64,000 nucleotides of DNA from Pieris napi (GCF_905475465.1 NC_062238.1:9083368-9147367); one strand, 5' to 3'. Positions 36,191 to 49,020 are shown, counted from the stretch's first letter. Notes: generated by a model from the sequence alone, not told the origin. Numbers and translations: made by a program.

Positions 36191-37829
36191 TACAGGCCTA
36201 AGACTTAGCGTTAAGCGTGGTGTCACGTGTGTCATATCCAATACGTTTTTGACATTCGCAACATGACAGTTGACAGTCGTGAGGTATTTTTCTATAGAGC
36301 AAATAATTGCACATAGAAAGCAAGCCGCAGTGAAAAATCTTAATAATATTAGTTTAATAGTAGTAACTCTAGTAATTAATGCGAATAATAATTTATTTAA
36401 AATTATAAATAGCTTTGCTCATCCTATCTATAACGTTTAATCGTATTTCCCGGAAGGACCGTTCATGATGAATCATAATCACCCATTATCTAGATCAAAG
36501 CTCGCCAAACAAAACGAGTCTGTTTAAATAACCTCTCAATTTTATATCCGATATAAGTCGCTTGATCGATTATCGGATCGAATGGGTATTAAAATGTTGG
36601 GTCGACCTGATTCTTTTGATACATAATTGATGGTTCAGGGTATACTTGTATAGAATATAATAACTACAATGACAAGATAAAAAGCTTATACATTAGTTCC
36701 CTTTCCCTTATAATTTTCTAATTGTTATATAAAACACATTTGTTAGACGTGTGTCAGACGGGTGAAGATGGATGGAATGATGAGAGTAAAGAAGCGAAAA
36801 TGGAACAGAGTCGTGGTGCCCACGAAGTGGTAAACGAAAGATTGGCAGGCAGGAAGATGAGAGGACGATAGAAAAAAAGTAGCAAGTCCAATGCGGATTC
36901 GAACCGCTAGAGAACGCTAAGATCGCAAAAAATTAGAAGCCTTTGTGGAAAGACAATCTGTAAATACATAACCGTATGCCGAAAGATATTAAGTATAGAT
37001 AGAGACTGAATATTATATCACTTTAGGCACATTTACTTTATATTTAATAATAATAAATAATAAAAACTTTATTTATGACAAAAGGGTTATGACAGAATTC
37101 ATATATCGATAGTCCCTACAGTAGGGAGGTGTTGTGGCCTTGTGTTGTGGGTATTATTTAGCATGTAAGTTAAGCAGCATTAAAGGCTTTTTAATTTAAT
37201 TTAATTTATGTATCACAGAGAATCCAGTACCCACACTAGAGAAACAGGAACAACGTTTTCGTTTTTTATTAAAATTTATATTATTCGATTGAATTTTATC
37301 AATATTATTAAAACCCCGAAGCCATGATAAAATTTCCGCTATAAGCAGTTCAAACAACACAGTTAAACTCAATTTCCTGTTGAATCTCCTAATGAAATGC
37401 TTTTGATTATAAAATGACTTTGAATAAACAAAAAACTCCATTAGCGTTGTTTAACTAAGGCATGATTTAACTAGTGACCCTTTTCGGATCGCACCTGCTT
37501 TAGTAACTCGTTATTAAGGCAGCGCAAGATAAAAGCTGTTTGTGAGAAAAGCCTTGAACTGTTACATACAAAAGAAATTTAGGAGAGATTCAATTGTAAG
37601 TTATACAAAAACCTTAAAAACATCTATGGTCTTTGGTCTTTATCATCGGTTAAAACTATGAAAAATACCCACCTCGCTATATAGCTATAAAATTTTAAGA
37701 GTACCCTCAATTTCTAAAAAATTAAAAGTTAATTTTGCATGACATGCTCACGGACACTATAGCAAATGTATGTCACGGTACAATACTTTACATAAGTACA
37801 CAAGTAAAGCGATAAGTTTTTTGACAACC
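36191..37829. other. Non-coding, no gene seen
   Basis: AT-rich; a stretch at 36750-36900 is G/A-rich with many stops. No repeat family was assigned. Confidence 0.4.
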
Positions 37830-38085
37830 GGAAAGTATCAAAACAATTTGTATAGTTTACTACAGGTCTACGTTCCACAACTGAGCGCACCACCGCTATG
37901 TGGAACCAGCTGCCCACTGGAAGTATTTCCGAACCAATTCGACTTATGGTCCTTCAAGAAAATAACACCAACTCTTAAAAGGCCGGAAACGCACTCGCGA
38001 GCACTCTGGCATTAATTGTGTCCATGGGCGGCGGTATGACTCAACATCAGACGAGCCTCCTGCCCATTTACAGTTTTATAAAAAG
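37830..38085 (+). mobile_element. LINE C-terminal fragment
   Basis: + frame: LEVFPNQFDLWSFKK, then LKRPETHSRALWH. Same family as 7431 and 38699, with 3' block gtgtccatgggcggcggtat. Confidence 0.75.
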
Positions 38086-38224
38086 AATTATATTCCAACG
38101 TGTTCCAAATATGCATCTTCAATTTTTCATACAAAAAACTATTCTTACTTCATTACTATAGCTTTTATATTTTACTCTAAGACTTTTTGCACTGCACTGA
38201 GCATTAGAAAACATCAACAATTTT

Positions 38225-38345
38225 AAACGTTTTTTATGGGACAGGAGGCAAACAAACAGTGTCACTTTGAATAAACTGACGCTGCACATGGACACCTGCA
38301 ACGCCGGAGGCTAGCGAGTGTGTTGGCGACCATTTAGAGAACGGT
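38225..38345 (-). repeat. LINE 3' fragment, diverged
   Basis: gggacaggaggcaaacaaac, then acatggacacctgcaacgcc and gcgagtgtgttggcgacc follow the family order. Confidence 0.6.
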
Positions 38346-38698
38346 GTGTTATCCTTTCCAATACGACATTAGATAACTGGCGATCTTTTAGAATGATCTT
38401 ATAATTAGTAACAAAGTACAGACAGTAGAAGTCAAAGTCTACGCCCATTGAAACTACGAGACGTCAACGACATAGTATTTTAACATAATACAAAAGTACC
38501 TCAGTATAGATTGAATAGATCACCGTAACAGTTTTGTAAGCATCGCCTATTGTTACCTATTTGGTGTTGCTGACACAATTCGTTTGTGCTTCAAGATAAA
38601 CATTATTCAATTGAATCTATACGAAATAAACATAACGGAAAATCATTGTCGGTTGACTATCTATGTAAACAGGGAAATATATACGCAATTGTAATATT

Positions 38699-38975
38699 TT
38701 TTTTTTATAGAACGGGGGGCAAACGGGCAGGAGGCTCACTTGATGTTAAGTGATACCGCCGCCCATGGACACTCTCAATGCCAGAGGGCTCGCGAGTGCG
38801 TTGCCGGCCTTTTAATAATAGGTACGCTCTTCTCTTGAAGGACCCTAAGTCGAATTGGTTCGGAAATACTTATGTGGGCAGCTGGTTCCACATAGTGGTG
38901 GTGCGCGGCAAAAACTGCCTTGAAAAACGCTCAGTTGTGGATTTTTTTGATAGGACTGTAATGTTGACGAATATG
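38699..38975 (-). mobile_element. LINE 3' fragment
   Basis: ggggggcaaacgggcaggag through ccaaagaatt-type coding, with gtgggcagctggttccacat and gttgtgga. Includes a T run at the left (poly-A on -). Confidence 0.75.
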
Positions 38976-38998
38976 ACATTGAAATCATTGACTTAACT

Positions 38999-39215
38999 TG
39001 TTATTTGGTGATTACGTCAACAGTAATTATTTTTTACACATATTACCCACACATTATCTATGCTTGAAAACTAAATGAATTTTCGAGGATTCCTACAAAA
39101 ATTAATACGTTCTTTTATTTTTAGAGCTTTGCTTACTTTTGCTGACAAGAGGGGGGGGGGATAAATTGCAGTATATCTTGAGTATTGCTTACGTCATATT
39201 TGAGCGGCCCCTTAC
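38999..39215. repeat. MITE, second copy of the 23067 family
   Basis: gtgattacgtcaacagtaat, cacatattacccacacatta, gaggattcctacaaaaatta, a G tract, gcttacgtcatatttgagcg. Confidence 0.7.
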
Positions 39216-39371
39216 TGTCCTACCCCTAGATGGGACATAGGGCGTCCACAGTGAGTCTACATCGCGTTCGGTCTTGAGCCTCGTATTTCAACTCGCTCAA
39301 AGTCTTTCCGGTTATACGAACTTTCAGTTTGTAAAACAGGCATTTTTTTTCCACACTCTTAAGCTCTCTTT

Positions 39372-39635
39372 GCAGAGCAGTGTTGGCCTAGAGGCTTCAG
39401 CGTGCGACTCTCATCCCTGAGGTCGTAGGTTCGATCCCCAGCTGTGCACCGACTTTCTTCCTATGTGCGCATTTTATATTTGCTCGAACAGTCAAGGAAA
39501 ACATCGTGAGGAAACCGGCTTGCCTTATATAGAAAACGTTGGAGGCGTGTCAAGCTGAACACCAACTTGGCTATTAGATTAGCAAATGATCATGAAACAG
39601 ATACAATCTGAGGTCCAGACCTAAAAGGCAGCGCC
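39372..39635 (+). repeat. SINE copy
   Basis: gcagtgttggcctagaggct (box A), ggtcgtaggttcgatcccca (box B), gaggaaaccggcttgcctta and terminal aggtccagacctaaaaggca. Good reference copy in + orientation. Confidence 0.8.
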
Positions 39636-40039
39636 ACTGATTTATTTATTAAACTCTCTGTAGAGAAAGGTATTACCACCACCGATGCTTCGATGAGTTA
39701 AAATAACATAAACCTTTAACAGGAGTTCCAGGTTCCCACGAACAATTGAAAGACAATCCTATGCCTTGGGAGGATGCGCCCAATCAAACGGGTTGGCACA
39801 CTTGGCTAATAGAATAATCTGCATACTAGACGCCCCATTACACACGAATATCCTTCCCCTATCTGTGACTCAGCCTTGAACCGGTTATTGCACTACAAGC
39901 CTGAACTATTCAAATGAGAATTGCCGAAATTTCTAGAAATACATTAGTTGCTAAGCGTTATTGCTTTCAATACGTTTGGGCTACTTAGTTAAAGAATTAT
40001 AATAGCAATATTTTGTATATTTTGTTTCTACATGTAATT

Positions 40040-40268
40040 TTTAGGTCTGGGCCTCAGATTTCTGTATGTATTACATGATTATTTGTCAATTTAATAGGCA
40101 AGTAGATAATTCTGTGCCTGACACACTACGTCGCCTTTTTGGGTCTAAGGCAAGCCGGTTTCCTCACGATGTTTTCCTTCACCGATTGAGCGGTCCATTT
40201 GAAAGAAAGTCCATTGGTGATGACCAGGGATGGTACCTACGACCTCAGGGAATAGTGTAACACGCTGA
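40040..40268 (-). repeat. SINE copy
   Basis: taggtctgggcctcagattt, ggcaagccggtttcctcacg, tacgacctcaggg; end near a tcagcgtgtt repeat. Confidence 0.75.
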
Positions 40269-40344
40269 AGCAACTATTATTATAGCGGCTTCAGCGTGTT
40301 ACTATCTAAGATTATAGATTATTATCTAAGAGCGCTACAACCCT

Positions 40345-40562
40345 TTATGGTTATTGGCCTCAGATTGCACGAGTTTCTGATCATTTTTCTATAGACAAGT
40401 AGCCTTCCGTTACATATCAAAGTTTAGGTCCAAGATGGTTTCCTCACGATGTTCGCTTTCACCGAACGAGCCAGTGCCAGATGATGTAGAAAGAAAAATC
40501 CATTGGTACACAGCCGTGATTTGAACGCACTAAGAATTTAGAGTCTTACTGGCCAACACTGT
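40345..40562 (-). repeat. SINE copy, diverged
   Basis: ttattggcctcagattgcac, then aagatggtttcctcacgatg and gtacacagccgtgatttgaa. Confidence 0.65.
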
Positions 40563-40715
40563 CCTTCAGTCTTATCTAGGTTACATTTAAGTTAGCAATT
40601 TAGGTGTACGAGACCTAACTTCGAAAATAAGATTAAAAGAAGATAAGAAGAGCTTAGTATATTCGTAGTGGGCTGATCAATTTTAACCGTATCTGGTACT
40701 TAATTAATTTATTTA

Positions 40716-40945
40716 TTACTTTATTTATTTATAAAAGCTATCCAACGCTTGGCACACTAATACATTGACAGAAGAAAAATAAAATACAGTTTTCAATGTG
40801 TCAAGCACTTACAGGCAAAAATAGCATACAAGAAGTAATAAAATTAATTAATCAAAACAATAATAAAATTTAAACAAACATTAAACGAAAATCGCTCTCA
40901 AAGTCTAAGGTGAGCAACTATGGATGTCCAGATCCAGCTCGTTTA
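40716..40945 (-). repeat. LINE 3' tail (inverted)
   Basis: aaaagctatccaacgcttgg, aagcacttacaggcaaaaat, and gagcaactatggatgtccag, shared with 60545-60725 in the other orientation and partly with 49495-49540. Confidence 0.6.
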
Positions 40946-41532
40946 ACAGAAATTTAAATAAAAAAATAAATTAATCCGCGTTTTTAAGTAAAAAATTACT
41001 AGTAAAAACTAAAATTGGTATGTATTTTAGAATAGCTTGTAGCATATACTATAGAAAATGCATTATATATGTGGTGCACATCAATAAATACTCTGTATCA
41101 ACACATACTTAAAAAATCCGAAGACACATTTACAAATGGCCAAAGGAAAGTCGGAATAATTAAAACATGAGACCCTCAGCTCGGTTTTCCCCGACATGAC
41201 GCATGCGTACAGCGTATTGTAAAATTGTGTCAAACAGCGGAATTTATGAGAACATACCCAGCGTTCATTTTTGTTAAACAAGTACCCTTCGGCGGCGTTA
41301 AGCTCTTTAACATGTGGAGATTACAGATTAAAATACTGGCTAACTAATTATGAACCTACTTGTTTTTATACTGGTCATTTTAATATGTAATGAGAATGCG
41401 TGACAAATACTGTGGCTTTCACGTAGTACAGATTAAAAAGTTTTCACTGTACAAAAGCTATTTTTTCTTCATATTGCATACCTTACACATTTAATAAAAA
41501 TAAATGAATAAATCAGTACGCTACATCATTTT

Positions 41533-41785
41533 TAGGTCTGGTCCTCAGATTTCTGTATCTGTTTCATGAGTTGATCGAGGCAAGGAGGTGATCAGCCTCC
41601 TGTGCCTGACACACGTCGACTTTTTGGGTCTAAGGCAAGCCGGTTTCCTCACGATGTTTTCCTTCATCGTTAGAGCAAAAATTAAATGCGCACATAGACA
41701 GAAATTCCATAGGTGCACAGCCCCGGATTGAACCTGCGACCTCAGGAATGAGAGTCGCACGCTGAATCGAGGCCAACACTGCTTA
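41533..41785 (-). repeat. SINE copy
   Basis: taggtctggtcctcagattt, ggtctaaggcaagccggttt, gcacagccccggattgaacc, cctcaggaatgagagtcgca. Confidence 0.78.
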
Positions 41786-41986
41786 ACAAAAGACGTTTAA
41801 CAAACATTCTATTGAAAGCATTTTGAAAGTGGCCGTAAACGATGATTAATAATTTGTAAGAAAATTAGGTATTGATGGTACATCCATCAATTCTCTTTTC
41901 GTTGAATATTTGTAACCTCTTATCCCAATATTTATTCAGTTAAAAGCTTTATAAATAATTCATCAGCCATCGAGATTTGCTCGTTC

Positions 41987-42496
41987 TTATTGGCGACGTT
42001 CAGTCTGCGAAAGACTATTAGTACTAATTCCCAGTTGAATTCAAGAAATGCAATGAAAAAGGAAAGAAGCGTGATGGGTGTAAAACTGAGACATCGAAGA
42101 GCAGAAGAGAAAAGATCAGCGACCAAAGTAGAGGACATTATAAAGAAAATAAGGCAATAGAAATGGCGCTGGACCGGGCTCATGACGAGATAGCAGGTTG
42201 AAATGGACAAAAATAATTAATGGCAACCACGCGTTGGAAAAAGGAAAAGAGGAAGACAGAGCAAGAGATGGGCACACGATATAAAGAGAATAGGGGGCAA
42301 AACTTGGACAAGAAGAGCTAACATCAGAAAAGAATGGAAGCAGCTGGAAGAGGCCTATGTGTCAAGACGGGTCATATGACGTATTAGATTAAGTTTTATT
42401 TATATATTAGAATTGAGTTTTGTATTATTGGCGACGTTCTGTCTGCGATACACTATTAGTTCTAATTCCCAGTTGAATTCTAAGAAATGCAATGAA
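41987..42496 (+). mobile_element. 5'-truncated LINE with ~71-bp target-site duplication
   Basis: Direct repeats 41987-42057 and 42425-42496 (ttattggcgacgttc...caatgaa; four substitutions and one indel) flank an insert whose + strand encodes, with frame breaks, ERSVMGVKLRHRRAEEKRSA-like and RWAHDIKRIGGKTWTRRAN, then EWKQLEEAYVSRRVI and stop. That is the C-terminus of RTE-like reverse transcriptases. Confidence 0.8.
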
Positions 42497-42798
42497 CGAG
42501 AAAATAACTAGTCTTACTAGAAACGTAATTAAAGTCGCAAAGAAACTTTTTAATACAATATCGTGTCACTTAGAGTACTAATATTTAATGATTCTTACAA
42601 AAGAGATATGAGCTTCTCCTTGCTACTTGGCACATCGCCATCCAAGTTATCAGATAAGTTTCGCAACGCTGCGAAATCGCGGATTTTTACAATCGTGAAT
42701 ATCTAAATAACACGACATTTGAGTTTTATATGAGCAGATTTTAATCGATTATATATTCTGTTGCAGTAAAAAACGTTAGGTATATTGATCCAAATACA

Positions 42799-43109
42799 TC
42801 TAATATATAAAATTCTCGTGTCGCGGTGTTTGTGGTTAAACTCCTTCGAAACGGCTCGACAGATTCTCATGAAATTTTGTGTGCATATTCTGAGAATCGG
42901 ACAACATCTATTTTTCATCCCCCTAAATTGTAAGGGTTGTCCACCCCTAAATTTTTTCTTTAATTTTTAGACAAAACTTTTTGTTTTTATTTTTTTATGA
43001 TACAGCATGCCAAAATACATACAACCCCAAATTTTCACCCCTCTACGACCAACCCCTATTTTTTATTATAAATGATATACATGGCAAAACGTTTGCCCGG
43101 TCAGCTAAT
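42799..43109 (+). mobile_element. Non-autonomous Helitron, family A
   Basis: 5' tctaatatataaaattctcg, cctaaattgtaagggttgtc, ctctacgaccaacccctatt, 3' cccggtcagctaat (CTAG mutated to CTAA). Confidence 0.75.
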
Positions 43110-43255
43110 AGCTATAAAAGCCTAAATTAGTACATACAACGCTTCAATCTCATAACGTCGAGTGTTCGAAGAGTATAAAAATTGAACGCGAGTGAATTAT
43201 GAAGCTGTCCAGCTGAAGTAATCGAATCGATACTGCATCGTACTACATCCATTAT

Positions 43256-43370
43256 CTACTGCACAGTGTAGTACCGGTGAATGGACCACGTGGGGCGCGG
43301 CCGTTCGATAGTACGGAGGCTGCGCGCTGAGCTCAAGCCCAGAACCGACCCTGATTTAGGGCTCCCACAT
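43256..43370. promoter_or_regulatory. Isolated CpG-rich patch, possible promoter or first exon
   Basis: aatggaccacgtggggcgcg and gaggctgcgcgctgagctca stand out in AT-rich DNA. Contains CACGTG (E-box). No coding match and no convincing splice donor, so function is open. Confidence 0.3.
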
Positions 43371-43478
43371 GTTATATTATTGAAACAGTTCCGGGTTCTT
43401 ATAATCTATTATGTTCATCATTTCTATTTAATTAAATTTTCGTTTCGATTACATCGACATATAAACGTTTATAAGAAT

Positions 43479-43761
43479 ACTAGCTGGCAACCGTTGTTTT
43501 GACATTATACTATTTCTAGGAAAGATTTTTTTAGTTGAATAAAAATAACTATCTACTATAATAGAAAATAGGGGTTGCTCGTAGAGGGGTAAAAATCAGG
43601 GGTTGTATGTATTTTTGTATGCAGTATCATAAAAAAATTGCCTAAAAGTGAGATAGTAGCCGATTCTCATACTCTCTGAATATGCATAAAAAAATTCATA
43701 AGAATCGGTCTAGCAGTTTCAGAGGAACGTACATTGTGACACGAGAATTTTATATATTAGA
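43479..43761 (-). mobile_element. Non-autonomous Helitron, family A
   Basis: 3' end actagctggcaa on the left, 5' end tctaatatataaaattctcg (inverse) on the right; internal ggggttgctcgtagaggggt. Confidence 0.75.
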
Positions 43762-44124
43762 TATTTTGAATAAAACGATTACTTTAGATATACGGTACTA
43801 TTATTCGCTATCGTTACAAAATCAATAGTACCTATTCGTTGCAGGACATTTCTTAAGTATCCAAAATCCAAATGAGTATCATCCCTACAAACGACCAATG
43901 ACATTTGACCTCTCAGCGCTCTCATATCTAATGAAACGTTTGAGTGCTACTTAAATGCCAGAGCTCAAGTTAAGTGGATAAGCGCAGATACAAATTACGA
44001 TACTAGAGTTTTCGTACTCGTACAAGCGAATAAAAATTAATATATGCATTTGGGCTAGCGACATACCGACCTTATTCGATTTAACTTAAATGCACACTTC
44101 ATATACGTTATATTATTTTAAATA

Positions 44125-44400
44125 AGGGACGCTCTCTTAAGTATTACGTACCGCAATTTTTGGAGATTATTGACACCCCCCCCCCCCCCCATAATAACTA
44201 ACGTAACGTAACTCGTCGTAACGTTTTTCAGTACCTATGTACAGTACTGTACCCAAGTACAGTAAAACGTTTCGTGACCACCTAGTGACTCTTTAGTTAC
44301 TATTATGTGGTGTAAGTCGACAAAAATATTAACAATAACGTATAATTTAATCCCCGCCCCGTAACGTTTTACAAAAAGACAAATACAATTATTATGGTGT
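44125..44400. repeat. MITE with C tract
   Basis: Left gggacgctctcttaagtatt; long C run at ~44167-44190; gtgaccacctagtgactctt and gtaacgttttacaaaaagac as in 52075-52360. Right end decayed. Confidence 0.65.
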
Positions 44401-45555
44401 GCAATATTTAGAGAGAGCAAGAAATCTTAAACACTGAGTTTAACCATAGATTTTATACATTACAATAAGAAGGTAAATTTCAGTTGTAATAACATAAATA
44501 TTACAATTTTAGTGTAATCAGAGGCGATGCCAAAAAGCGCATACTCGCGACGAATAAAGCTCGTTGTTTATTACTTAGTCGATACACTGAAACACGTTCC
44601 ACAACTTCGCGCGACACTTTACGACTTACGCGAATAGCCTGATATTTACAATGAATTCCTCTGTATATAAATATAAGTCATATTAAAATTGAAGAAGAAT
44701 CTATTTGGCCTCCTTGCTTTAACCTGCATGTGTCAAAAGAAAACGCATTTATCTAATCTTTGACTGTAATACATATTTGAATTACGAACATTAATGTGAT
44801 TTTATAATGAAGTTGGTTTGGTCGAGCAAGAACCTATTTGCTTCGACCTGCATGTGTCAAACAAAAAAAACAAATCGCTTTTATCTAGTCTTTGACTGTA
44901 ATATTTGAAATACGAACGTGAAAATGATGTTATAATGAAGTAACTATTTTTGACACAGATCATAACAAACTTCGTGTAATCATTGCATATTGAACGAGTG
45001 TCTTAGCAAAGCTTATAAAGCATGGACGTAGTAAATCAAAACAATTGAATGTTTCAATATTAATTCCAAGTACTACGATAAAACTTACTTTCTATACTAG
45101 CGATATTAACAAACAACGGAGCTAATTCAAAATATCCACGACCTTCAACTCAATGGACTCGAAGCCAAACTAACAATTGTGTTGCTAACATCTGTTGTTA
45201 ACATATGGAGACACATTTGCACATTCTCAGAGGAGAGTTAACTTTAAATTTAACCTTCGCAGTATTCGAGTTTATATCGAATTATTTATATTAATACTTA
45301 AAACAATACTATGTTAATGATGTTATTAAGTCCTCGTAATTTTTACTAAAACGTGAAAGTGAGTATTATGATAAAGACTGAAATATCTGACGTTTAACCC
45401 TCGTAAAAACAATTATTTTTTAGCTTATAGAATTTCCCTTACCTAAATTAAACATGCCTGTAGGATCTATTGGGTAGATGTCTATAATTGCTTGGATAGA
45501 AACCGCTTGTTAACGATAAGGGTGCCTATTCTTTTTTGACTGATTTCTCAGGTTT
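44401..45555. other. Non-coding; local duplication
   Basis: Segments about 44690-44810 and 44815-44940 look like a tandem duplication (tttgcttcgacctgcatgtgtcaaa / gccttgctttaacctgcatgtgtcaaa, each followed by tctttgactgtaata). Otherwise nothing recognised. Confidence 0.5.
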
Positions 45556-45916
45556 TCTATATAAATAAAAATGAATTATAAAATATGTTGCTAAGCGAAA
45601 AACTGGAAGACGGCTAGTACAATTCGAGCATTTTTTTATTTATCCCTAGACTATAATATCCCTAAATTTTTTTTTAAGAGAAAAAATTGAAAAATGTAAA
45701 ATATCTAGTTTAAGTTTTATTTGGTATTTACGTTTTTATTTTGGAAAAGAAAACAGTATCTCTGTAGCATAGCAAAAGTAGGCTATGTAAAAAAATCATA
45801 TTAAGGCGAAACATTTTTCTTAAAAAAAAAAAGTATACTCCTACATAAGCCGGCAACACACCAGCTAAAATAGGTGTCCATGGGCTGCAATGACAGACTT
45901 CGCGGGGGCAGCTAGT
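45556..45916 (+). mobile_element. Helitron with internal LINE scrap
   Basis: 5' tctatataaataaaaatgaa, 3' cttcgcgggggcagctagt. At 45849-45893 it contains ccggcaacacaccagctaaa and gtgtccatgggctgcaatga, a LINE 3' remnant. Confidence 0.6.
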
Positions 45917-46244
45917 TTTTAAAAATATACATAAGTATTAAATTATAGTCACCAAAGTCACTAACAACAAAATCGCTGATATTTATAAAAAGGCAATTGT
46001 TTTTTTTGTATTTAACACAACAAAAACACACAATTATCAGGAAGTACGTACTCAACTGGTGAAAATATCTTGACCTTAAACCTGCTGAAGGTCAGCGCTA
46101 CATAACTGCACATGTAAGTCAAGGTCACAAAACAACCGATGCATCTTATAAATAGTAAACACATCGTTCAAGCGGAAAAACCATGATAATAATATACTTC
46201 TATTATCTTAATTTACCTTCTGACTTCGCACTTATATTTATTTA

Positions 46245-46622
46245 TTTAATTGGGACAGGAGGCAAACAAGCACTTAAAGTTCAGTGCTTATCGCCGCCCA
46301 TAGACAACCCACAACGCTAGTGTGTTTCCATGTGAGTCACCGGCTTTTGAGGGCCCCTAAGTCGTAACGTAAATATAGTAATCCCTTCTAGAACATGGTA
46401 GATGGGTTAGTCTTAGGAAACGCGTTGTAGAAGTATTCTCGCATAACTATGTGATACCAGCCGTCCACTGAAGTATTTCCAATTCGACTTAGGGTGATTC
46501 AAGAAAAGATCGTACCAATTTTTAAAAGGCCGGCAACGCTCTCGCGAGCCCTCTGGCATTATGAGTGTCCATGGGCGGCGGTATCACTTAACATCAGGCT
46601 GACCTGATGGGCAGGAGGCTGA
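46245..46622. repeat. Two head-to-head LINE 3' fragments
   Basis: 46245-46400 is - sense (gggacaggaggcaaacaagc...ccggcttttgagggc); 46440-46622 is + sense (gtccactgaagtatttccaa, ggccggcaacgctctcgcga, gtgtccatgggcggcggtat). Confidence 0.65.
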
Positions 46623-46689
46623 CCCTATATAACGCGTTCTGTATAATTGATTCGCGTTTAACTTTTCTCGTTAAAGATAATTAAGAAAA

Positions 46690-46860
46690 AACTATGTTAT
46701 GGACGAAATCTGTGCAAATTATTAAATATCACAGTACAGAAATATAACGTGAGAAATCCCCGCGTTATATGGGGTAACACTCGTGTTATATGAGGGACTG
46801 AAATCGCGTAATATGGAAATGCGTTATAAGAGTACCGTGTTATAAGAGGGTTTGCTGTAC
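46690..46860. repeat. Pogo/Tigger-like terminal fragment
   Basis: A series of gcgttatatggggtaac, gtgttatatgaggg, gcgttataagag and gtgttataagagggtttgct motifs, similar to the ends of the element at 19610. Confidence 0.4.
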
Positions 46861-46869
46861 TTGGAATGG

Positions 46870-47985
46870 CAGCTGGTTTAATAAAGCGTCTTTAAAAGCG
46901 CTCTGTCGTGGAATGCCAGACTTCAAGGTGGAACGAAAATCTACATAACCTAGACATGTTAGGATTTTCTGGTTAATACCATCTTTCTTTCCAAAGTAAT
47001 TAATATTTTACTTAGGCCTCACCTACAGCTACATATATATCTTAGGAACAACAAACCTACGTCTATGGCACTATGACACTTAATACATACCAAATAGTCT
47101 CCCTTATTATATATACAATATACATATAATACTTAATACAGAATATACATTTGAAAATCAGATCACTATGTCAGGGCAAAAGTTATCGACATTAAATAGT
47201 ATCATATTAACAGTATATAGGATCGTAATAAAACTCGTATATAAGCGAATAAATATTATGGTTATCGGTAATGTGGCTTCAAAAACTCGGTAATGCTAGA
47301 AACCGACAAAAACCCAATATCTTTTAGTACTCTTATGGTTTTACTTATATACTTCGAAAGAAAATAAAGCCTTAAATCCAAAATAATGATGGCTCTGGAT
47401 ATGGTTAGAGAAAAATGGAACAATTCTATTTTCTCGGATTATTGAAGAGTCTGGACTTAATAAAGTCGACCCTATTATCACTGACTATCTTGGCACTGGA
47501 GGGTATAACTACTTGTATACAGTATAATGAAGGAAACTATCTTTTTTTAACAAGGTGTATATAAGGTATATTTTGTCCCTATCGCTCTCGTGTCGTATTC
47601 AAGATAAATAAACGTGACAAAACATATAAATTAATTTTAAAAAATTGCTATAAAATATTGCATATTTTATTCGCGATCCAATATGAGGTACAGCTGCATG
47701 TTTCATAGGATTAATTAATTAAAAAGAAAATAGGTCGACTGCAAATCATTGATTATTGTGAGCATTACGCTTCGCTGTATAAAAATAAAAAGTATAAAAA
47801 TTTCTTGTATCATATTATTAATATTAAAAATATTGTATATACATACTAGTATTATACAGGAACATAGTCTTATTATCTTCTGCCTATTTATTATTTTATT
47901 TATGGACATTATCATTTAAATAAATTTGTAAATAATATAGCCAAGTTGCTCAGGCTGATGCCTGAGGGATTTTGTTTTTTTTTTA
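46870..47985. other. Non-coding, no gene seen
   Basis: AT-rich sequence with no recognised repeat or exon. Confidence 0.4.
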
Positions 47986-48400
47986 AATATATATAGGGGG
48001 CAGGAGGCTCACCTAATGTTAAGTGATACCGCCGCCCATGGTCACTCTCAATGCCAGAGGGCTCGCGAGTACGTTGCCGGCCTTTTTAGAATTGGTACGC
48101 TCTTTTCTTCAGGGACCCAAATTCGAATTGCTTGGAAAATATTTCAGTGGGCAGCTGGTTCCCCATAGTGGTGGTGCGCGGCAAAAACTGCCTTAAAAAC
48201 GCTTAGTTGTGGAACGACGTACCTATTCCGCCTCTAGGTCCGATTATGAAACTCAGCTGCATGTATTAATCCCAACAATTCCTCTGAACACTCCAGGGTA
48301 AATGCGGTAGAAGATGCAGAGTGAACCCACATCTCTTTGAACACCAAGGTATCAAGCCGCTCGGAAAGTGAGATTATAACACTAGTACAGGTTTGAAGTA
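47986..48400 (-). mobile_element. LINE 3' fragment
   Basis: gggggcaggaggctcaccta, gtgggcagctggttccccat, cctctaggtccgattatgaa and gcggtagaagatgcagagtg; the longest member of this family in the window apart from 7431. Confidence 0.75.
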
Positions 48401-48924
48401 CTAAACTCTTCGTTCTCTAAAATCTTGCAGCTGGTCAAACTCAATCTCTATATCGAGATCTATATATAGAGAGATAGCATGATTATGCTATCTTGGGATT
48501 TCAAGTCATTGCGCATTCGTCGTTCTTTTCCTCAGCCCATACCTCTTTTCCCATGATAAATAAGAATTTATTACGTAAGTCGTATTAGGGTTTAGATACA
48601 CCTCATTTGGGACAGTTTCGTCAGACTACTGAAGGATCTCGACCTATTTCGCGAGAGCTTAACGTATTAGGTCAGCTAAAAAGCATGTATTGTTTAAGAT
48701 CTAGAACTAACAGCTTAGCAACCTAAAAATGTGTTTCATTTCTTAAAGGTATTCCTAAAGCCTTTTTTAAACGTACGTGTTATTTAATTTCCAATAATGG
48801 TTTGACTCTCTTCTAATCTCTTGTTGAGATAGAAGAATAGATTACAGTAATAGCTATTGAACCAAAAATTACATATACCTACAAAATACAATATATTTAG
48901 TTTTGTGTTGGGAATAACTCTTTT

Positions 48925-49020
48925 TTTTTATAGAACAGGTGGAAAACGGGCAAGAGGAAATGATGTTAAGTAATACCGCACTAACACTGCCAGGCTCGCA
49001 AGTGCGTTGCCGACCTTATG
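48925..49020 (-). repeat. LINE 3' fragment, short
   Basis: tttttttatagaacaggtgg, gatgttaagtaataccgcac, caagtgcgttgccgacctta. Confidence 0.6.

Noticed and set aside
36750..36900. LINE or gene fragment in a purine-rich stretch
   Set aside because: All frames contain frequent stops and no RT or other motif could be recognised.
39384..39440. tRNA-like sequence
   Set aside because: Box A and box B spacing fits a SINE head; same sequence in at least seven other copies with a common 3' body.
41932..42210. 92-codon - strand ORF
   Set aside because: Antisense to the LINE C-terminal remnant and its target duplication.
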